This document shows positions 48,278-62,100 of a DNA stretch of 64,000 bases, one piece after another. A program made the position numbers and the translations under genes. The notes under the pieces are model-generated. The model saw only the letters and a list, made by a program, of their open reading frames with translations. It was not told the DNA's origin and searched no databases. The stretch comes from Hydractinia symbiolongicarpus (taxonomy: Eukaryota > Cnidaria > Hydrozoa > Anthoathecata > Hydractiniidae): assembly GCF_029227915.1 (NCBI RefSeq), contig NC_079880.1:17442001-17506000 (forward strand), written 5' to 3'. The stretch's first letter is position 1, and every line of letters begins with the position of its first letter.

Positions 48278-50831
48278 GTGGAACCGGGGGATTTACGTGT
48301 AAGGCCTTTATTAGGCGGCAAAAGGCCATATTACAGCCTTTAGAGGCCTGTGCATGTAGTTGACGGCGTTATAAAGCCATAGTGCCAAAGAAAACGACTT
48401 AGGACGTCGTAGTCCATGGAGAATGGAAGGATTAGACCAATGGTAACCTGCGCAAGCACGTTTAAACACGTGATTTACGCGTAAGGTCTTTACTAGGCCT
48501 CTAGAAGGCCATACTACGGCTTTAGAGTCCTGTGCATGTAGTTGACAAAGTTCTAAAGCCATGGCGCTGGGGAAAACGACTTAGAACGTCGCAGTCCGTG
48601 GAGAGTGGAAGGACTAGACCAATGATAACCTGTGCAAGAACGTGGGAGCACGTTATTTACGCGTAAAGCCTTTATTAGCCGGCAAAGGTCCATGTTACGG
48701 CCTTTAGAGGCCTGTGCATGTACTTGACGAAGTTGTAAAGCCATGGTGCTAGGGAAAACGACTTATGACCTTGTAGTCCATGTGGGATGGATAGACTAGA
48801 AAAAAGGTAACCTGTGCAAGCGCGTGGAAACACGTGATTTACATGAAAAACCTTTAATAGGCCGCAAAAGGCCATATTACGGCCTTTAGAGGCCTGTGCA
48901 TGTAGTTGACGATGTTGTAAAGCCATGGCGCTGGGGAAAACGACTTAGGACGTCGCCTCCATGGAGAGTGGAAGGACTAGACCAATGATAACCTGCACAA
49001 GAACGTGGGATCACGTTATTTACGCGTAAAGCCTTTATTAGGCGGCAAAAGGCCATATTACGGCTTTTAGACGCCTGTGCATGTAGATGACGGAGTTCTA
49101 AAGCCATGGTGCCAGGGAAAACGACTTATCACGTAGTTGTCCATTAAGAGTAGAAGGAGTTGACCAATGGTAACCTGCACACACACGTGGAACCACGTGA
49201 TTTTCGTGTATCGCCTTCATTAGGCGGCAAAAGGCCATATTACGGCCTTTAGAGGCCGGTGCATGTAGTTGACGGAGTTCTAAAGCCATGGTGCTAGAGA
49301 AAACGACTTATGACGTTGTAGTCCATTGAGAGTGGAAGGACTAGACCAATGGTAACCTGCACTAGCACGTGGAACCGGGGGATTTACGTGTAAGGTTTTT
49401 ATTAGGCGGCAAGAGGCCATATTACGGCTTTTAGAGGCCTGTGCATGAAGATGACGGAGTTCTAAAGCCAGGGTGCCAAGGAAAACGACTTATGACGTAG
49501 TAGTCCAATAAGAGTGGAAGGAGTAGACCAATGGTAACCTGCACACACTTGTGGAACCGGGGGATTTACGTGTAAGGCCTTTATTAGGCGGCAAAAGGCC
49601 ATATTACAGCCTTTAGAGGCCTGTGCATGTAGTTGACGGCGTTATAAAGCCATAGTGCCAAAGAAAACGACTTAGGACGTCGTAGTCCATGGAGAATGGA
49701 AGGATTAGACCAATGGTAACCTGCGCAAGCACGTTTAAACACGTGATTTACGCGTAAGGTCTTTACTAGGCCTCTAGAAGGCCATACTACGGCTTTAGAG
49801 TCCTGTGCATGTAGTTGACAAAGTTCTAAAGCCATGGCGCTGGGGAAAACGACTTAGAACGTCGCAGTCCGTGGAGAGTGGAAGGACTAGACCAATGATA
49901 ACCTGTGCAAGAACGTGGGAGCACGTTATTTACGCGTAAAGCCTTTATTAGCCGGCAAAGGTCCATGTTACGGCCTTTAGAGGCCTGTGCATGTACTTGA
50001 CGAAGTTGTAAAGCCATGGTGCTAGGGAAAACGACTTATGACCTTGTAGTCCATGTGGGATGGATAGACTAGAAAAAAGGTAACCTGTGCAAGCGCGTGG
50101 AAACACGTGATTTACATGAAAAACCTTTAATAGGCCGCAAAAGGCCATATTACGGCCTTTAGAGGCCTGTGCATGTAGTTGACGATGTTGTAAAGCCATG
50201 GCGCTGGGGAAAACGACTTAGGACGTCGCCTCCATGGAGAGTGGAAGGACTAGACCAATGATAACCTGCACAAGAACGTGGGATCACGTTATTTACGCGT
50301 AAAGCCTTTATTAGGCGGCAAAAGGCCATATTACGGCTTTTAGACGCCTGTGCATGTAGATGACGGAGTTCTAAAGCCATGGTGCCAGGGAAAACGACTT
50401 ATCACGTAGTTGTCCATTAAGAGTAGAAGGAGTTGACCAATGGTAACCTGCACACACACGTGGAACCACGTGATTTTCGTGTATCGCCTTCATTAGGCGG
50501 CAAAAGGCCATATTACGGCCTTTAGAGGCCGGTGCATGTAGTTGACGGAGTTCTAAAGCCATGGTGCTAGAGAAAACGACTTATGACCTTGTAGTCCATT
50601 GAGAGTGGAAGGACTAGACCAATGGTAACCTGCACTAGCACGTGGAACCGGGGGATTTACGTGTAAGGTTTTTATTAGGCGGCAAGAGGCCATATTACGG
50701 CTTTTAGAGGCCTGTGCATGAAGATGACGGAGTTCTAAAGCCAGGGTGCCAAGGAAAACGACTTATGACGTAGTAGTCCAATAAGAGTAGAAGGAGTAGA
50801 CCAATGGTAACCTGCACACACTTGTGGAACC
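48278..50831 (+). repeat. Two tandem copies of a 1,273-bp HOR (7 monomers)
   Basis: 48278-49558 equals 49551-50831 with two differences seen (GAGTGGAAGG/GAGTAGAAGG and GACGTTGTAG/GACCTTGTAG). The junction at 49551-49558 is the 8-bp GTGGAACC inside the dyad zone. It fuses a left part ACACACTT to a right part GGGGGATTT, so the crossover lies within the CGTGGAACC motif. Monomers are those of the 5' half of the 14-monomer module. Confidence 0.9.
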
Positions 50832-50971
50832 ACGTGATTTTCGTGTATCGCATTTACTAGGCCACAAAAGGCCATATCACAGCCTTTCGACGCCTGTGCA
50901 TGTAGTTGACGGCGTTCTAAAGCCATGGTGCCAGGGAAAACGACTTATCACGTAGTTGTCCATTAAGAGTA

Positions 50972-52382
50972 GAAGGACTAGACCAATGGTAACCTGCCCA
51001 CCCTCGTGGAACCACGTGATTCTCGTGTATCGCCTTTATTAGGCCTCTATAAGGCATATTACGGCCTTTAGAGGCCTGTGCATATAGTTGACGGCGTTCT
51101 AAAGCCATGGTGCTAGGGAAAACGACTTATGACCTTGTAGTATATTGAGAGTGGAAGGACTAGACCAATAGTAACTTGCACAAGCACGTGGAACGAGGGG
51201 AATTACGTGCAAGGCCTTTACTAGGCGGCAAAAGGCTATATTACGGCATTTAGAGGCCTTTTAATGTAGTTGACGGCGTTCTAAAGCCATGGTGCTAAGG
51301 AAAACGACTTAGGACGCAGTAGTCCATGTAGGATGGATGGACTAGAAAAAAGGTAACCTGTGCAAGCGCGTGGAAACACATGATTTACGTGAAAGGCCTT
51401 TAATAGGCGGCAAAATGCCATATTACGGCCTTTAGAGGCCTGTACATGTAGTTGACGTCGTTCTAAATCCATGGCGCTGGGGAAAAAGACTTAAGACGTC
51501 GTAGTCCATGGAGAATGGAAGGACTAGACCAATGGTAACCTGCGCAAGAACGTGGGAGCACGTAATTTACGCGTAAGGCCTTTATTAGCCGGCAAAAGCC
51601 CAGTTCACAACCTTTAGAGGCCTGTGCATGTAGTTGACGGCGTTGTAAAGCCATGGTGCGAGGGAAATCGTCCTAGAACGTAGTAGTCCATTAAAAGAAG
51701 AAGGAGTTGACCAATGGTAACCTGCACACACTCGTGGAACCACGTGATTCTCGTGTATCGCCTTTATTAGGCCTCTATAAGGCATATTACGGCCTTTAGA
51801 GGCCTGTGCATATAGTTGACGGCGTTCTAAAGCCATGGTGCTAGGGAAAACGACTTATGACCTTGTAGTATATTGAGAGTGGAAGGACTAGACCAATAGT
51901 AACTTGCACAAGCACGTGGAACGAGGGGAATTACGTGCAAGGCCTTTACTAGGCGGCAAAAGGCTATATTACGGCATTTAGAGGCCTTTTAATGTAGTTG
52001 ACGGTGTTCTAAAGCCATGGTGCTAAGGAAAGTGACTTAGGACGCAGTAGTCCATGTAGGATGGATGGACTAGAAAAAAGGTAACCTGTGCAAGCGCGTG
52101 GAAACACGTGATTTACGTGAAAGGCCTTTAATAGGCAACAAAATGCCATATTACGGCCTTTAGAGGCCTGTACATGTAGTTGACGTCGTTCTAAATCCAT
52201 GGCGCTGGGGAAAAAGACTTAAGACGTCGTAGTCCATGGAGAATGGAAGCACTAGACCAATGGTAACCTGCGCAAGAACGTGGGAGCACGTAATTTACGC
52301 GTAAAGCCTTTATTAGCCGGCAAAAGCCCATATCACAACCTTTAGAGGCCTGTGCATGTAGTTGGCGGCGTTGTAAAGCCAT
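50972..52382 (+). repeat. 4-monomer (728-bp) HOR block 6, two copies
   Basis: D-type monomers at 51281 and 52009. It begins inside a hybrid monomer: the left part (CACGTAGTTGTCCATTAAG) is of the 14-mer module type and the right part (AACCTGCCCACCCTCG) is B type. This is the left junction of the 4,367-bp duplication. Confidence 0.8.
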
Positions 52383-52414
52383 GGTGCGAGGGAAATCGTC
52401 CTAGAACGTAGTAG

Positions 52415-54239
52415 TCCATTAAGAGAAGAAGGAGTTGACCAATGGTAACCTGCACACACTCGTGGAACCACGTGATTTTCGTGTATCGCCTTTTTTTAGG
52501 CCTCTATAAGGCATATTACGGCCTTTAGAGGCCTGTCCATGTAGTTGACGGAGTTTTAAAGCCAAGGTGCTAGGGAAAACGACTTATGATATTGTAGTCC
52601 ATTGAGAGTGGAAGCACTAGACCAATGGTAACCTGCACAAGCACGTGGAACCGGGGGATTTACGTGTAAGGCCTTTATTAGGCGGCAAAAGGCCATATTA
52701 CAGCCTTTAGAGGCCTGTGCATGTAGTTGACGGCGTTATAAAGCCATAGTGCCAAAGAAAACGACTTAGGACGTCGTAGTCCATGGAGAATGGAAGGATT
52801 AGACCAATGGTAACCTGCGCAAGCACGTTTAAACACGTGATTTACGCGTAAGGTCTTTACTAGGCCTCTAGAAGGCCATACTACGGCTTTAGAGTCCTGT
52901 GCATGTAGTTGACAAAGTTCTAAAGCCATGGCGCTGGGGAAAACGACTTAGAACGTCGCAGTCCGTGGAGAGTGGAAGGACTAGACCAATGATAACCTGT
53001 GCAAGAACGTGGGAGCACGTTATTTACGCGTAAAGCCTTTATTAGCCGGCAAAGGTCCATGTTACGGCCTTTAGAGGCCTGTGCATGTACTTGACGAAGT
53101 TGTAAAGCCATGGTGCTAGGGAAAACGACTTATGACCTTGTAGTCCATGTGGGATGGATAGACTAGAAAAAAGGTAACCTGTGCAAGCGCGTGGAAACAC
53201 GTGATTTACATGAAAAACCTTTAATAGGCCGCAAAAGGCCATATTACGGCCTTTAGAGGCCTGTGCATGTAGTTGACGATGTTGTAAAGCCATGGCGCTG
53301 GGGAAAACGACTTAGGACGTCGCCTCCATTAAGAGAAGAAGGAGTTGACCAATGGTAACCTGCACACACTCGTGGAACCACGTGATTTTCGTGTATCGCC
53401 TTTTTTTAGGCCTCTATAAGGCATATTACGGCCTTTAGAGGCCTGTCCATGTAGTTGACGGAGTTCTAAAGCCAAGGTGCTAGGGAAAACGACTTATGAT
53501 ATTGTAGTCCATTGAGAGTGGAAGGACTAGACCAATGGTAACCTGCACAAGCACGTGGAACCGGGGGATTTACGTGTAAGGCCTTTATTAGGCGGCAAAA
53601 GGCCATATTACAGCCTTTAGAGGCCTGTGCATGTAGTTGACGGCGTTATAAAGCCATAGTGCCAAAGAAAACGATTTAGGACGTCGTAGTCCATGGAGAA
53701 TGGAAGGATTAGACCAATGGTAACCTGCGCAAGCACGTTTAAACACGTGATTTACGCGTAAGGTCTTTACTAGGCCTCTAGAAGGCCATACTACGGCTTT
53801 AGAGTCCTGTGCATGTAGTTGACAAAGTTCTAAAGCCATGGCGCTGGGGAAAACGACTTAGAACGTCGCATTCCGTGGAGAGTGGAAGGACTAGACCAAT
53901 GATAACCTGTGCGAGAACGTGGGAGCACGTTATTTACGCGTAAAGCCTTTATTAGCCGGCAAAGGTCCATGTTACGGCCTTTAGAGGCCTGTGCATGTAC
54001 TTGACGAAGTTGTAAAGCCATGGTGCTAGGGAAAACGACTTATGACCTTGTAGTCCATGTGGGATGGATGGACTAGAAAAAAGGTAACCTGTGCAAGCGC
54101 GTGGAAACACGTGATTTACATGAAAAACCTTTAATAGGCCGCAAAAGGCCATATTACGGCCTTTAGAGGCCTGTGCATGTAGTTGACGATGTTGTAAAGC
54201 CATGGCGCTGGGGAAAACGACTTAGGACGTCGCCTCCAT
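52415..54239 (+). repeat. Two tandem copies of a 910-bp HOR (5 monomers)
   Basis: 52415-53329 matches 53325-54239, period 910 bp. The junction (TCCAT) fuses GTCGCCTCC on the left to ATTAAGAG on the right. Six or more differences (for example GAGTTTTAAAG/GAGTTCTAAAG, GAAGCACTAG/GAAGGACTAG, CAGTCCG/CATTCCG) make this pair more diverged than the 527- and 1,620-bp pairs. Confidence 0.85.
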
Positions 54240-56384
54240 GGAGAGTGGAAGGACTAGACCAATGATAACCTGCACAAGAACGTGGGAGCACGTTATTTAC
54301 GCGTAAAGCCTTTATTAGGCGGCAAAAGGCCATATTACGGCTTTTAGACGCCTGTGCATGTAGATGACGGAGTTCTAAAGCCATGGTGCCAGGGAAAACG
54401 ACTTATCACGTAGTTGTCCATTAAGAGTAGAAGGAGTTGACCAATGGTAACCTGCACACACACGTGGAACCACGTGATTTTCGTGTATCGCCTTCATTAG
54501 GCGGCAAAAGGCCATATTACGGCCTTTAGAGGCCGGTGCATGTAGTTGACGGAGTTCTAAAGCCATGGTGCTAGAGAAAACGACTTATGACCTTGTAGTC
54601 CATTGAGAGTGGAAGGACTAGACCAATGGTAACCTGCACTAGCACGTGGAACCGGGGGATTTACGTGTAAGGTTTTTATTAGGCGGCAAGAGGCCATATT
54701 ACGGCTTTTAGAGGCCTGTGCATGAAGATGACGGAGTTCTAAAGCCAGGGTGCCAAGGAAAACGACTTATGACGTAGTAGTCCAATAAGAGTAGAAGGAG
54801 TAGACCAATGGTAACCTGCACACACTTGTGGAACCACGTGATTTTCGTGTATCGCATTTACTAGGCCACAAAAGGCCATATCACAGCCTTTCGACGCCTG
54901 TGCATGTAGTTGACGGCGTTCTAAAGCCATGGTGCCAGGGAAAACGACTTATCACGTAGTTGTCCATTAAGAGTAGAAGGAGTTGACCAATGGTAACCTG
55001 CACACACATGTGGAACCACGTGATTTTCGTGTATCGCCTTCATTAGGCGGCAAAAGGCCATATTACGGCCTTTAGAGGCCGGTGCATGTAGTTGACGGAG
55101 TTCTAAAGCCATGGTGCTAGAGAAAACGACTTATGACCTTGTAGTCCATTGAGAGTGGAAGGACTAGACCAATGGTAACCTGCACAAGCATGTGGAACCG
55201 GGGGATTTCCGTGTGAGGCCTTTATTAGCCGCAAAAGTCCATGTTACGGCCTTTAGAGGCCTGTGCATGTAGTTGACGGCGTTCTAAAGCCATGGTGCCA
55301 GGGAAAACGACTTATCACGTAGTTGTCCATTAAGAGTAGAAGGAGTTGACCAATGGTAACCTGCACAAGCACGTGGAACCGGAGGATTTACGTGAAAGGC
55401 CTTTATTAGGCGGCAAAAGCAATATTAAGTCATTTAGAGGCCTGTGCATGTAGTTGGCGGCGTTCTAAACCAATGGCTCTGGGGAAAACGACTTAAGACG
55501 TCGTAGTCCATTGAGAGTAGAAGGACTAGACCAATGGTAACCTGTGCAAGAGCGTTGAAACACGTGATTTACATGTAAGGCCTTTATTAGGCGGCAAAAC
55601 GCCATATTACGGGTTTTAGAGGCCTGTGCATGTAGTTGACAGAGTTCTAAAGCCATGGTGCCAGGGAAAACGACTTATCACATAGTAGTCCATTGAGAGT
55701 GGAAGGACTAGACCAATACTAACCTGTGCAAGAGCGTGGAAACACGTGATTTACACTTAAGGCATTTATTAGCCGGCAAAGGTCCATGTTACGGCCTTTA
55801 GAGGCCTGTGCATGTACTTGACGAAGTTGTAAAGCCATGGTGCTAGGGAAAACGACTTATGACCTTGTAGTATATTGAGAGTGGAAGGACTAGACCAATG
55901 GTAACTTGCACAAGCACGTGGAACGAGGGGAATTACGTGAAAGGCCTTTAATAGGCGGCAAAAGGCCATATTACGGCATTTAGAGGCCTGTACATGTAGT
56001 TGACGTCGTTCTAAAGCCATGGCGCTGGGGAAAAAGACTTAAGACGTCGTAGTCTATGGAGAATGGAAGGACGAGACCAATGGTAACCTGCGCAAGAACG
56101 TGGGAGCACGTAATTTACGCGTAAGGCCTTTATTAGCCGGCAAAAGCCCATATCACAACCTTTAGAGGCCTGTGCATGTAGTTGACGGCGTTCTAAAGCC
56201 ATGGTGCTAGGGAAAACGACTTAGGACGTCGCAGTTCATGAAGAGTGGAAGGACTAGACCAATGGTAACCTGCCCACCCTCGTGGAACCACGTGATTCTC
56301 GTGTATCGCCTTTATTAGGCCTCTATAAGGCATATTACGGCCTTTAGAGGCCTGTGCATATAGTTGACGGCGTTCTAAAGCCAT
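53830..56384 (+). repeat. 14-monomer module, copy 4
   Basis: This full-length copy has the same span as the others. It lacks the CGCTCGGG and CATCATTAGG changes of copies 2 and 3, so it descends from a form closer to copy 1. Partial copies (first five to seven monomers) also lie at about 48.55-49.54 and 49.83-50.9 kb. Confidence 0.78.
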
Positions 56385-59100
56385 GGTGCCAAGGAAAACG
56401 ACTTAGGACGCAGTAGTCCATGTAGGATGGATGGACTAGAAAAAAGGTAACCTGTGCAAGCGCGTGGAAACACGTGATTTACGTGTATCGCCTTTTTTTA
56501 GGCCTCTATAAGGCATATTACGGCCTTTAGAGGCCTGTCCATGTAGTTGACGGAGTTCTAAAGCCATGGTGCGAGGGAAATCGTCCTAGAACGTAGTAGT
56601 CCATTAAGAGAAGAAGGAGTTGACCAATGGTAACCTGCACACACTCGTGGAACCACGTGATTTTCGTGTATCGCCTTTTTTTAGGCCTCTATAAGGCATA
56701 TTACGGCCTTTAGAGGCCTGTCCATGTAGTTGACGGAGTTCTAAAGCCAAGGTGCTAGGGAAAACGACTTATGATATTGTAGTCCATTGAGAGTGGAAGG
56801 ACTAGACCAATGGTAACCTGCACAAGCACGTGGAACCGGGGGATTTACGTGTAAGGCCTTTATTAGGCGGCAAAAGGCCATATTACAGCCTTTAGAGGCC
56901 TGTGCATGTAGTTGACGGCGTTATAAAGCCATAGTGCCAAAGAAAACGACTTAGGACGTCGTAGTCCATGGAGAATGGAAGGATTAGACCAATGGTAACC
57001 TGCGCAAGCACGTTTAAACACGTGATTTACGCGTAAGGTCTTTACTAGGCCTCTAGAAGGCAATACTACGGCTTTAGAGTCCTGTGCATGTAGTTGACAA
57101 AGTTCTAAAGCCATGGCGCTGGGGAAAACGACTTAGAACGTCGCAGTCCGTGGAGAGTGGAAGGACTAGACCAATGATAACCTGTGCGAGAACGTGGGAG
57201 CACGTTATTTACGCGTAAAGCCTTTATTAGCCGGCAAAGGTCCATGTTACGGCCTTTAGAGGCCTGTGCATGTACTTGACGAAGTTGTAAAGCCATGGTG
57301 CTAGGGAAAACGACTTATGACCTTGTAGTCCATTGAGAGTGGAAGGACTAGACCAATGGTAACCTGCACTAGCACGTGGAACCGGGGGATTTACGTGTAA
57401 GGTTTTTATTAGGCGGCAAGAGGCCATATTACGGCTTTTAGAGGCCTGTGCATGAAGATAACGGAGTTCTAAAGCCAGGGTGCCAAGGAAAACGACTTAT
57501 GACGTAGTAGTCCAATAAGAGTAGAAGGAGTTGACCAATGGTAACCTGCACACACACGTGGAACCACGTGATTTTCGTGTATCGCCTTCATTAGGCGGCA
57601 AAAGGCCATATTACGGCCTTTAGAGGCCGGTGCATGTAGTTGACGGAGTTCTAAAGCCATGGTGCTAGAGAAAACGACTTAGGACGTCGCCTCCATGGAG
57701 AGTGGAAGGACTAGACCAATGATAACCTGCACAAGAACGTGGGAGCACGTTATTTACGCGTAAAGCCTTTATTAGGCGGCAAAAGGCCATATTACGGCTT
57801 TTAGACGCCTGTGCATGTAGATGACGGAGTTCTAAAGCCATGGTGCCAGGGAAAACGACTTATCACGTAGTTGTCCATTAAGAGTAGAAGGAGTTGACCA
57901 ATGGTAACCTGCACACACACGTGGAACCACGTGATTTTCGTGTATCGCCTTCATTAGGCGGCAAAAGGCCATATTACGGCCTTTAGAGGCCGGTGCATGT
58001 AGTTGACGGAGTTCTAAAGCCATGGTGCTAGAGAAAACGACTTATGACCTTGTAGTCCATTGAGAGTGGAAGGACTAGACCAATGGTAACCTGCACTAGC
58101 ACGTGGAACCGGGGGATTTACGTGTAAGGTTTTTATTAGGCGGCAAGAGGCCATATTACGGCTTTTAGAGGCCTGTGCATGAAGATGACGGAGTTCTAAA
58201 GCCAGGGTGCCAAGGAAAACGACTTATGACGTAGTAGTCCAATAAGAGTAGAAGGAGTAGACCAATGTTAACCTGCACACACTTGTGAAACCACGTGATT
58301 TTCGTGTATCGCATTTACTAGGCCACAAAAGTCCATGTTACGGCCTTTCGACGCCTGTGCATGTAGTTGACGGCGTTCTAAAGCCATGGTGCCAGGGAAA
58401 ACGACTTATCACGTAGTTGTCCATTAAGAGTAGAAGGAGTTGACCAATGGTAACCTGCACAAGCACGTGGAACCGGAGGATTTACGTGAAAGGCCTTTAT
58501 TAGGTGGCAAAAGCCATATTAAGCCATTTAGAGGCCTGTGCATGTAGTTGGCGGCGTTCTAAACCAATGGCTCTGGGGAAAACGACTTAAGACGTCGTAG
58601 TCCATTGAGAGTAGAAGGACTAGACCAATGGTAACCTGTGCAAGAGCGTTGAAACACGTGATTTACACGTAAGGCCTTTATTAGGCGGCAAAACGCCATA
58701 TTACGGGTTTTAGAGGCCTGTGCATGTAGTTGACAGAGTTCTAAAGCCATGGTGCCAGGGAAAACGACTTATCACATAGTAGTCCATTGAGAGTGGAAGG
58801 ACTAGACCAATACTAACCTGTGGAAGCGCGTGGAAACACGTGATATACGCGTAATGCCTTTATTAGGCGGCAAAAGGCCATATTACGGCTTTTAGACGCC
58901 TGTGCATGTAGATGACGGAGTTCTAAAGCCATGGTGCCAGGGAAAACGACTTATCACGTAGTTGTCCATTAAGAGTAGAAGGAGTTAACCAATGGTAACC
59001 TGCACACACACGTGGAACCACGTGATTTTCGTGTATCGCCTTCATTAGGCGGCAAAAGGCCATATTACGGCCTTTAGAGGCCTGTGCATGTAGTTGACAG
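56385..59100 (+). repeat. Mixed monomers right of the last 14-mer module
   Basis: This stretch reuses pieces of the 14-monomer module in altered order. A B-type run of CGCCTTTTTTTAGG monomers lies at 56485-56730, then the module's start (56863-57296), then a jump at about 57327 (GTAGTCCATTGAGAG) that skips several module monomers. The hybrid monomer near 57469-57660 begins as the CCAGGGTGCC type and continues as the GAGTTGACC type. I see no sequence outside the satellite family here. Confidence 0.75.
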
Positions 59101-62100
59101 AGTTCTAAAGCCATGATGCCAGGGAAAGCGACGTACGACCTTGTAGTCCATTGAGAATGTAAGGGCTAGACCAATGGTAACCTGCACAAGCACGTGGAAC
59201 CGGGGGATTTACGTGAAGGCCTTTATTAGGCGGCAAAAGCCATATTAAGTCATTTAGAGGCCTGTGCATGTAGTTGACGGCGTTCTAAAGCCATGGTGCC
59301 AGGGAAAACGACATATCACGTAGTTGTCCATTAAGAGTAGAAGGAGTTGACCAATGGCACCTGCACAAGCACGTGGAACCGGAGGATTTACGTGAAAGGC
59401 CTTTATTAGGCGGCAAAAGCCATATTAAGTCATTTAGAGGCCTGTGCATGTAGTTGACGGCGTTCTAAACCCATGGCTCTGGGGAAAACGACTTAAAACG
59501 TCGTAGTCCATTGAGAGTAGCAGGACTAGACCAATGGTAACCTGTGCAAGAGCGTTGAAACACGTGATTTACACGTAAGGCCTTTATTAGGCGGCAAAAC
59601 GCCATATTACGGGTTTTAGAGGCCTGTGCATGTAGTTGACAGAGTTCTAAAGCCATGGTGCCAGGGAAAACGACTTATCACATAGTAGTCCATTGAGAGT
59701 GGAAGGACTAGACCAATACTAACCTGTGCAAGAGCGTGGAAACACGTGATTTACACTTAAGGCCTTTATTAGGCAACAAAACGCCATACTACGGCTTTTA
59801 GATGCCTGTGCATGTAGTTGACGATGTTCTAAAGCCATGGTGCCAAGGAAAACGACTTATGACGTAGTAGTCCATTGAGAGTTAAAGGAGTATACCAATG
59901 GTAACCTGCACAGCCACGTAGAACCACGTGATTTACGTTTTAAGCCTTTATTAGGCACGTAAAAAGCATATTGCAACCTTTAGGGACCTGTGCATGTAGT
60001 TGACGATGTTCTAAAGCCATGGCGCTGGGGAAAACGACTTAGGATGTCGCAGTCCATGGAGAGTGGAAGGACTAGACCAATGGTAACCTGCGCAAGAACG
60101 TGGGAGCACGTAATTTACGCGTAAGGCCTTTATTAGGTGGCAAAAGTCCATATCGCGACCTCTAGAGGACTGTGCATGTAGTTGACGGAGTTCTAAAGCC
60201 AAGGTGCTAGGGAAAACGACTTATGACCTTGTAGTACACTGAGAATGGAAGGACTACACCAATGGTAACTTGCACAAGCACGTGAAACCGGGGGATTTAC
60301 GTGCTAAGCCTTTATTAGCCAACAAAAGGCCATATCACAACCTTTAGAGGCCTGTGCATGTAGTTGACGGCGTTCTAAAGCCATGGCGCTGGCGAAAACG
60401 ACTTATGACATAGTACTCCATTGAGAGTGGAAGGACTAGGCAAATACTAACCTGTGCAAGAGCGTGGAAACACGTGATTTACACTTAAGGCCTTTATTAG
60501 CCGGCAAAGGTCCATGTTACGGCCTTTAGAGGCCTGTGCATGTACTTGACGAAGTTGTAAAGCCATGGTGCTAGGGAAAACGACTTATGACCTTGTAGTC
60601 CATTGAGAGTGGAAGGACTAGACCAATGGTAACCTGCACATGCACGTAGAACCACGTGATTTACGTGCTAAGCCTTTATTAGGCAACAAAAGGCCATATT
60701 ACGGTCTCTAGATTCATGTGCATGTAGTTGACGGCGTTCTAAACCCATGGCTCTAACGAAACGACTTAAGACGTCGTAGTCCATGTAGGATGGAAGAACT
60801 AGACAAATGGTAACCTGTGGAAGCGCGTGGAAACACGTGATATACGCGTAATGCCTTTATTAGGCGGCAAAAGGCCATATTATGGCTTTTAGACGCCTGT
60901 GCATGTAGATGACGGAGTTCTAAAGCCATGGTGCCAGGGAAAACGACTTATCACGTAGTTGTCCATTAAGAGTAGAAGGAGTTGACCAATGGTAACCTGC
61001 ACACACACGTGGAACCACATGATTTTCGTGTATCGCCTTCATTAGGCGGCAAAAGGCCATATTACGGCCTTTAGAGGCCTGTGCATGTAGTTGACGGAGT
61101 TCTAAAGCCATGATGCCAGGGAAAGCGACGTACGACCTTGTAGTCCATTGAGAGTGGAAGGGCTAGACCAATGGTAACCTGCACAAGCACGTGGAACCGG
61201 GGGATTTACGTGAAAGGCCTTTATTAGGCGGCAAAAGCCATATTAAGTCATTTAGAGGCCTGTGCATGTAGTTGACGGCGTTCTAAACCCATGGCTCTGG
61301 GGAAAACGACTTAAAACGTCGTAGTCCATTGAGAGTAGAAGGAGTAGACTAATGGTAACCTGTGCAAGAGCGTTGAAACACGTGATTTACACGTAAGGCC
61401 TTTATTAGGCGGCAAAACGCCATATTACGGCTTTTAAAGGCCTGTGCATGTAGTTAACAGAGTTCTAAAGCCATGGTGCCAAGGAAAACGACTTATGACA
61501 TAGTAGTCCATTGAGAGTTGAAGGACTAGACCAATACTAACCTGTGCAAAAGCGTGGAAACACGTGATTTACACTTAAGGGCTTCATTTGGCAACAAAAC
61601 GCCATACTACGGCTTTTAGATAACTGTGCATGTAGTTGACGATGTTCTAAAGCCATGGTGCCAAGGAAAACGACTTATGACGTAGTAGTCTATTGAGAGT
61701 TGAAGGAGTATACTAATGGTAACCTGCACAGTCACGTAGAACCACGTGATTTACGTTTTAAGCCTTTATTAGGCACGTAAAAAGCATATTGCAACCTTTA
61801 GGGACCTGTGCATGTAGTTGACGATGTTCTAAAGCCATGGCGCTGGGGAAAACGACTTAGGACGTCGCAGTCCATGGAGAGTGGAAGGACTTGACCAAGG
61901 GTAACCTGTGCAAGAACGTGGGAGCACGTAATTTACGCGTAAGGCCTTCATTAGGTGGCAAAAGTCCATATCGCGACCTTTAGAGGACTGTGCATGTAGT
62001 TGACGGAGTTCTAAAGCCAAGGTGCTAGGGAAAACGACTTATGACCTTGTAGTCCATTGAGAGTGGAGGGACTAGACCAATGGTAACCTGCACTGGCACG

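Larger units (their letters stand above)
46605..53329 (+). repeat. 4,367-bp-offset duplication (46605-48962 and 50972-53329)
   Basis: 2,358 bp at 46605-48962 recur at 50972-53329 (24 monomers minus 1 bp). Shared variants include GTTGGCGGCG (47994, 52361), GGAAGCACTAG and GAGTTTTAAAGCCAAGG. The right end is at GTCGCCTCCAT, followed by GGAGAG in one copy and TAAGAG in the other. Between the copies lies the 1,273-bp duplication. Confidence 0.85.
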
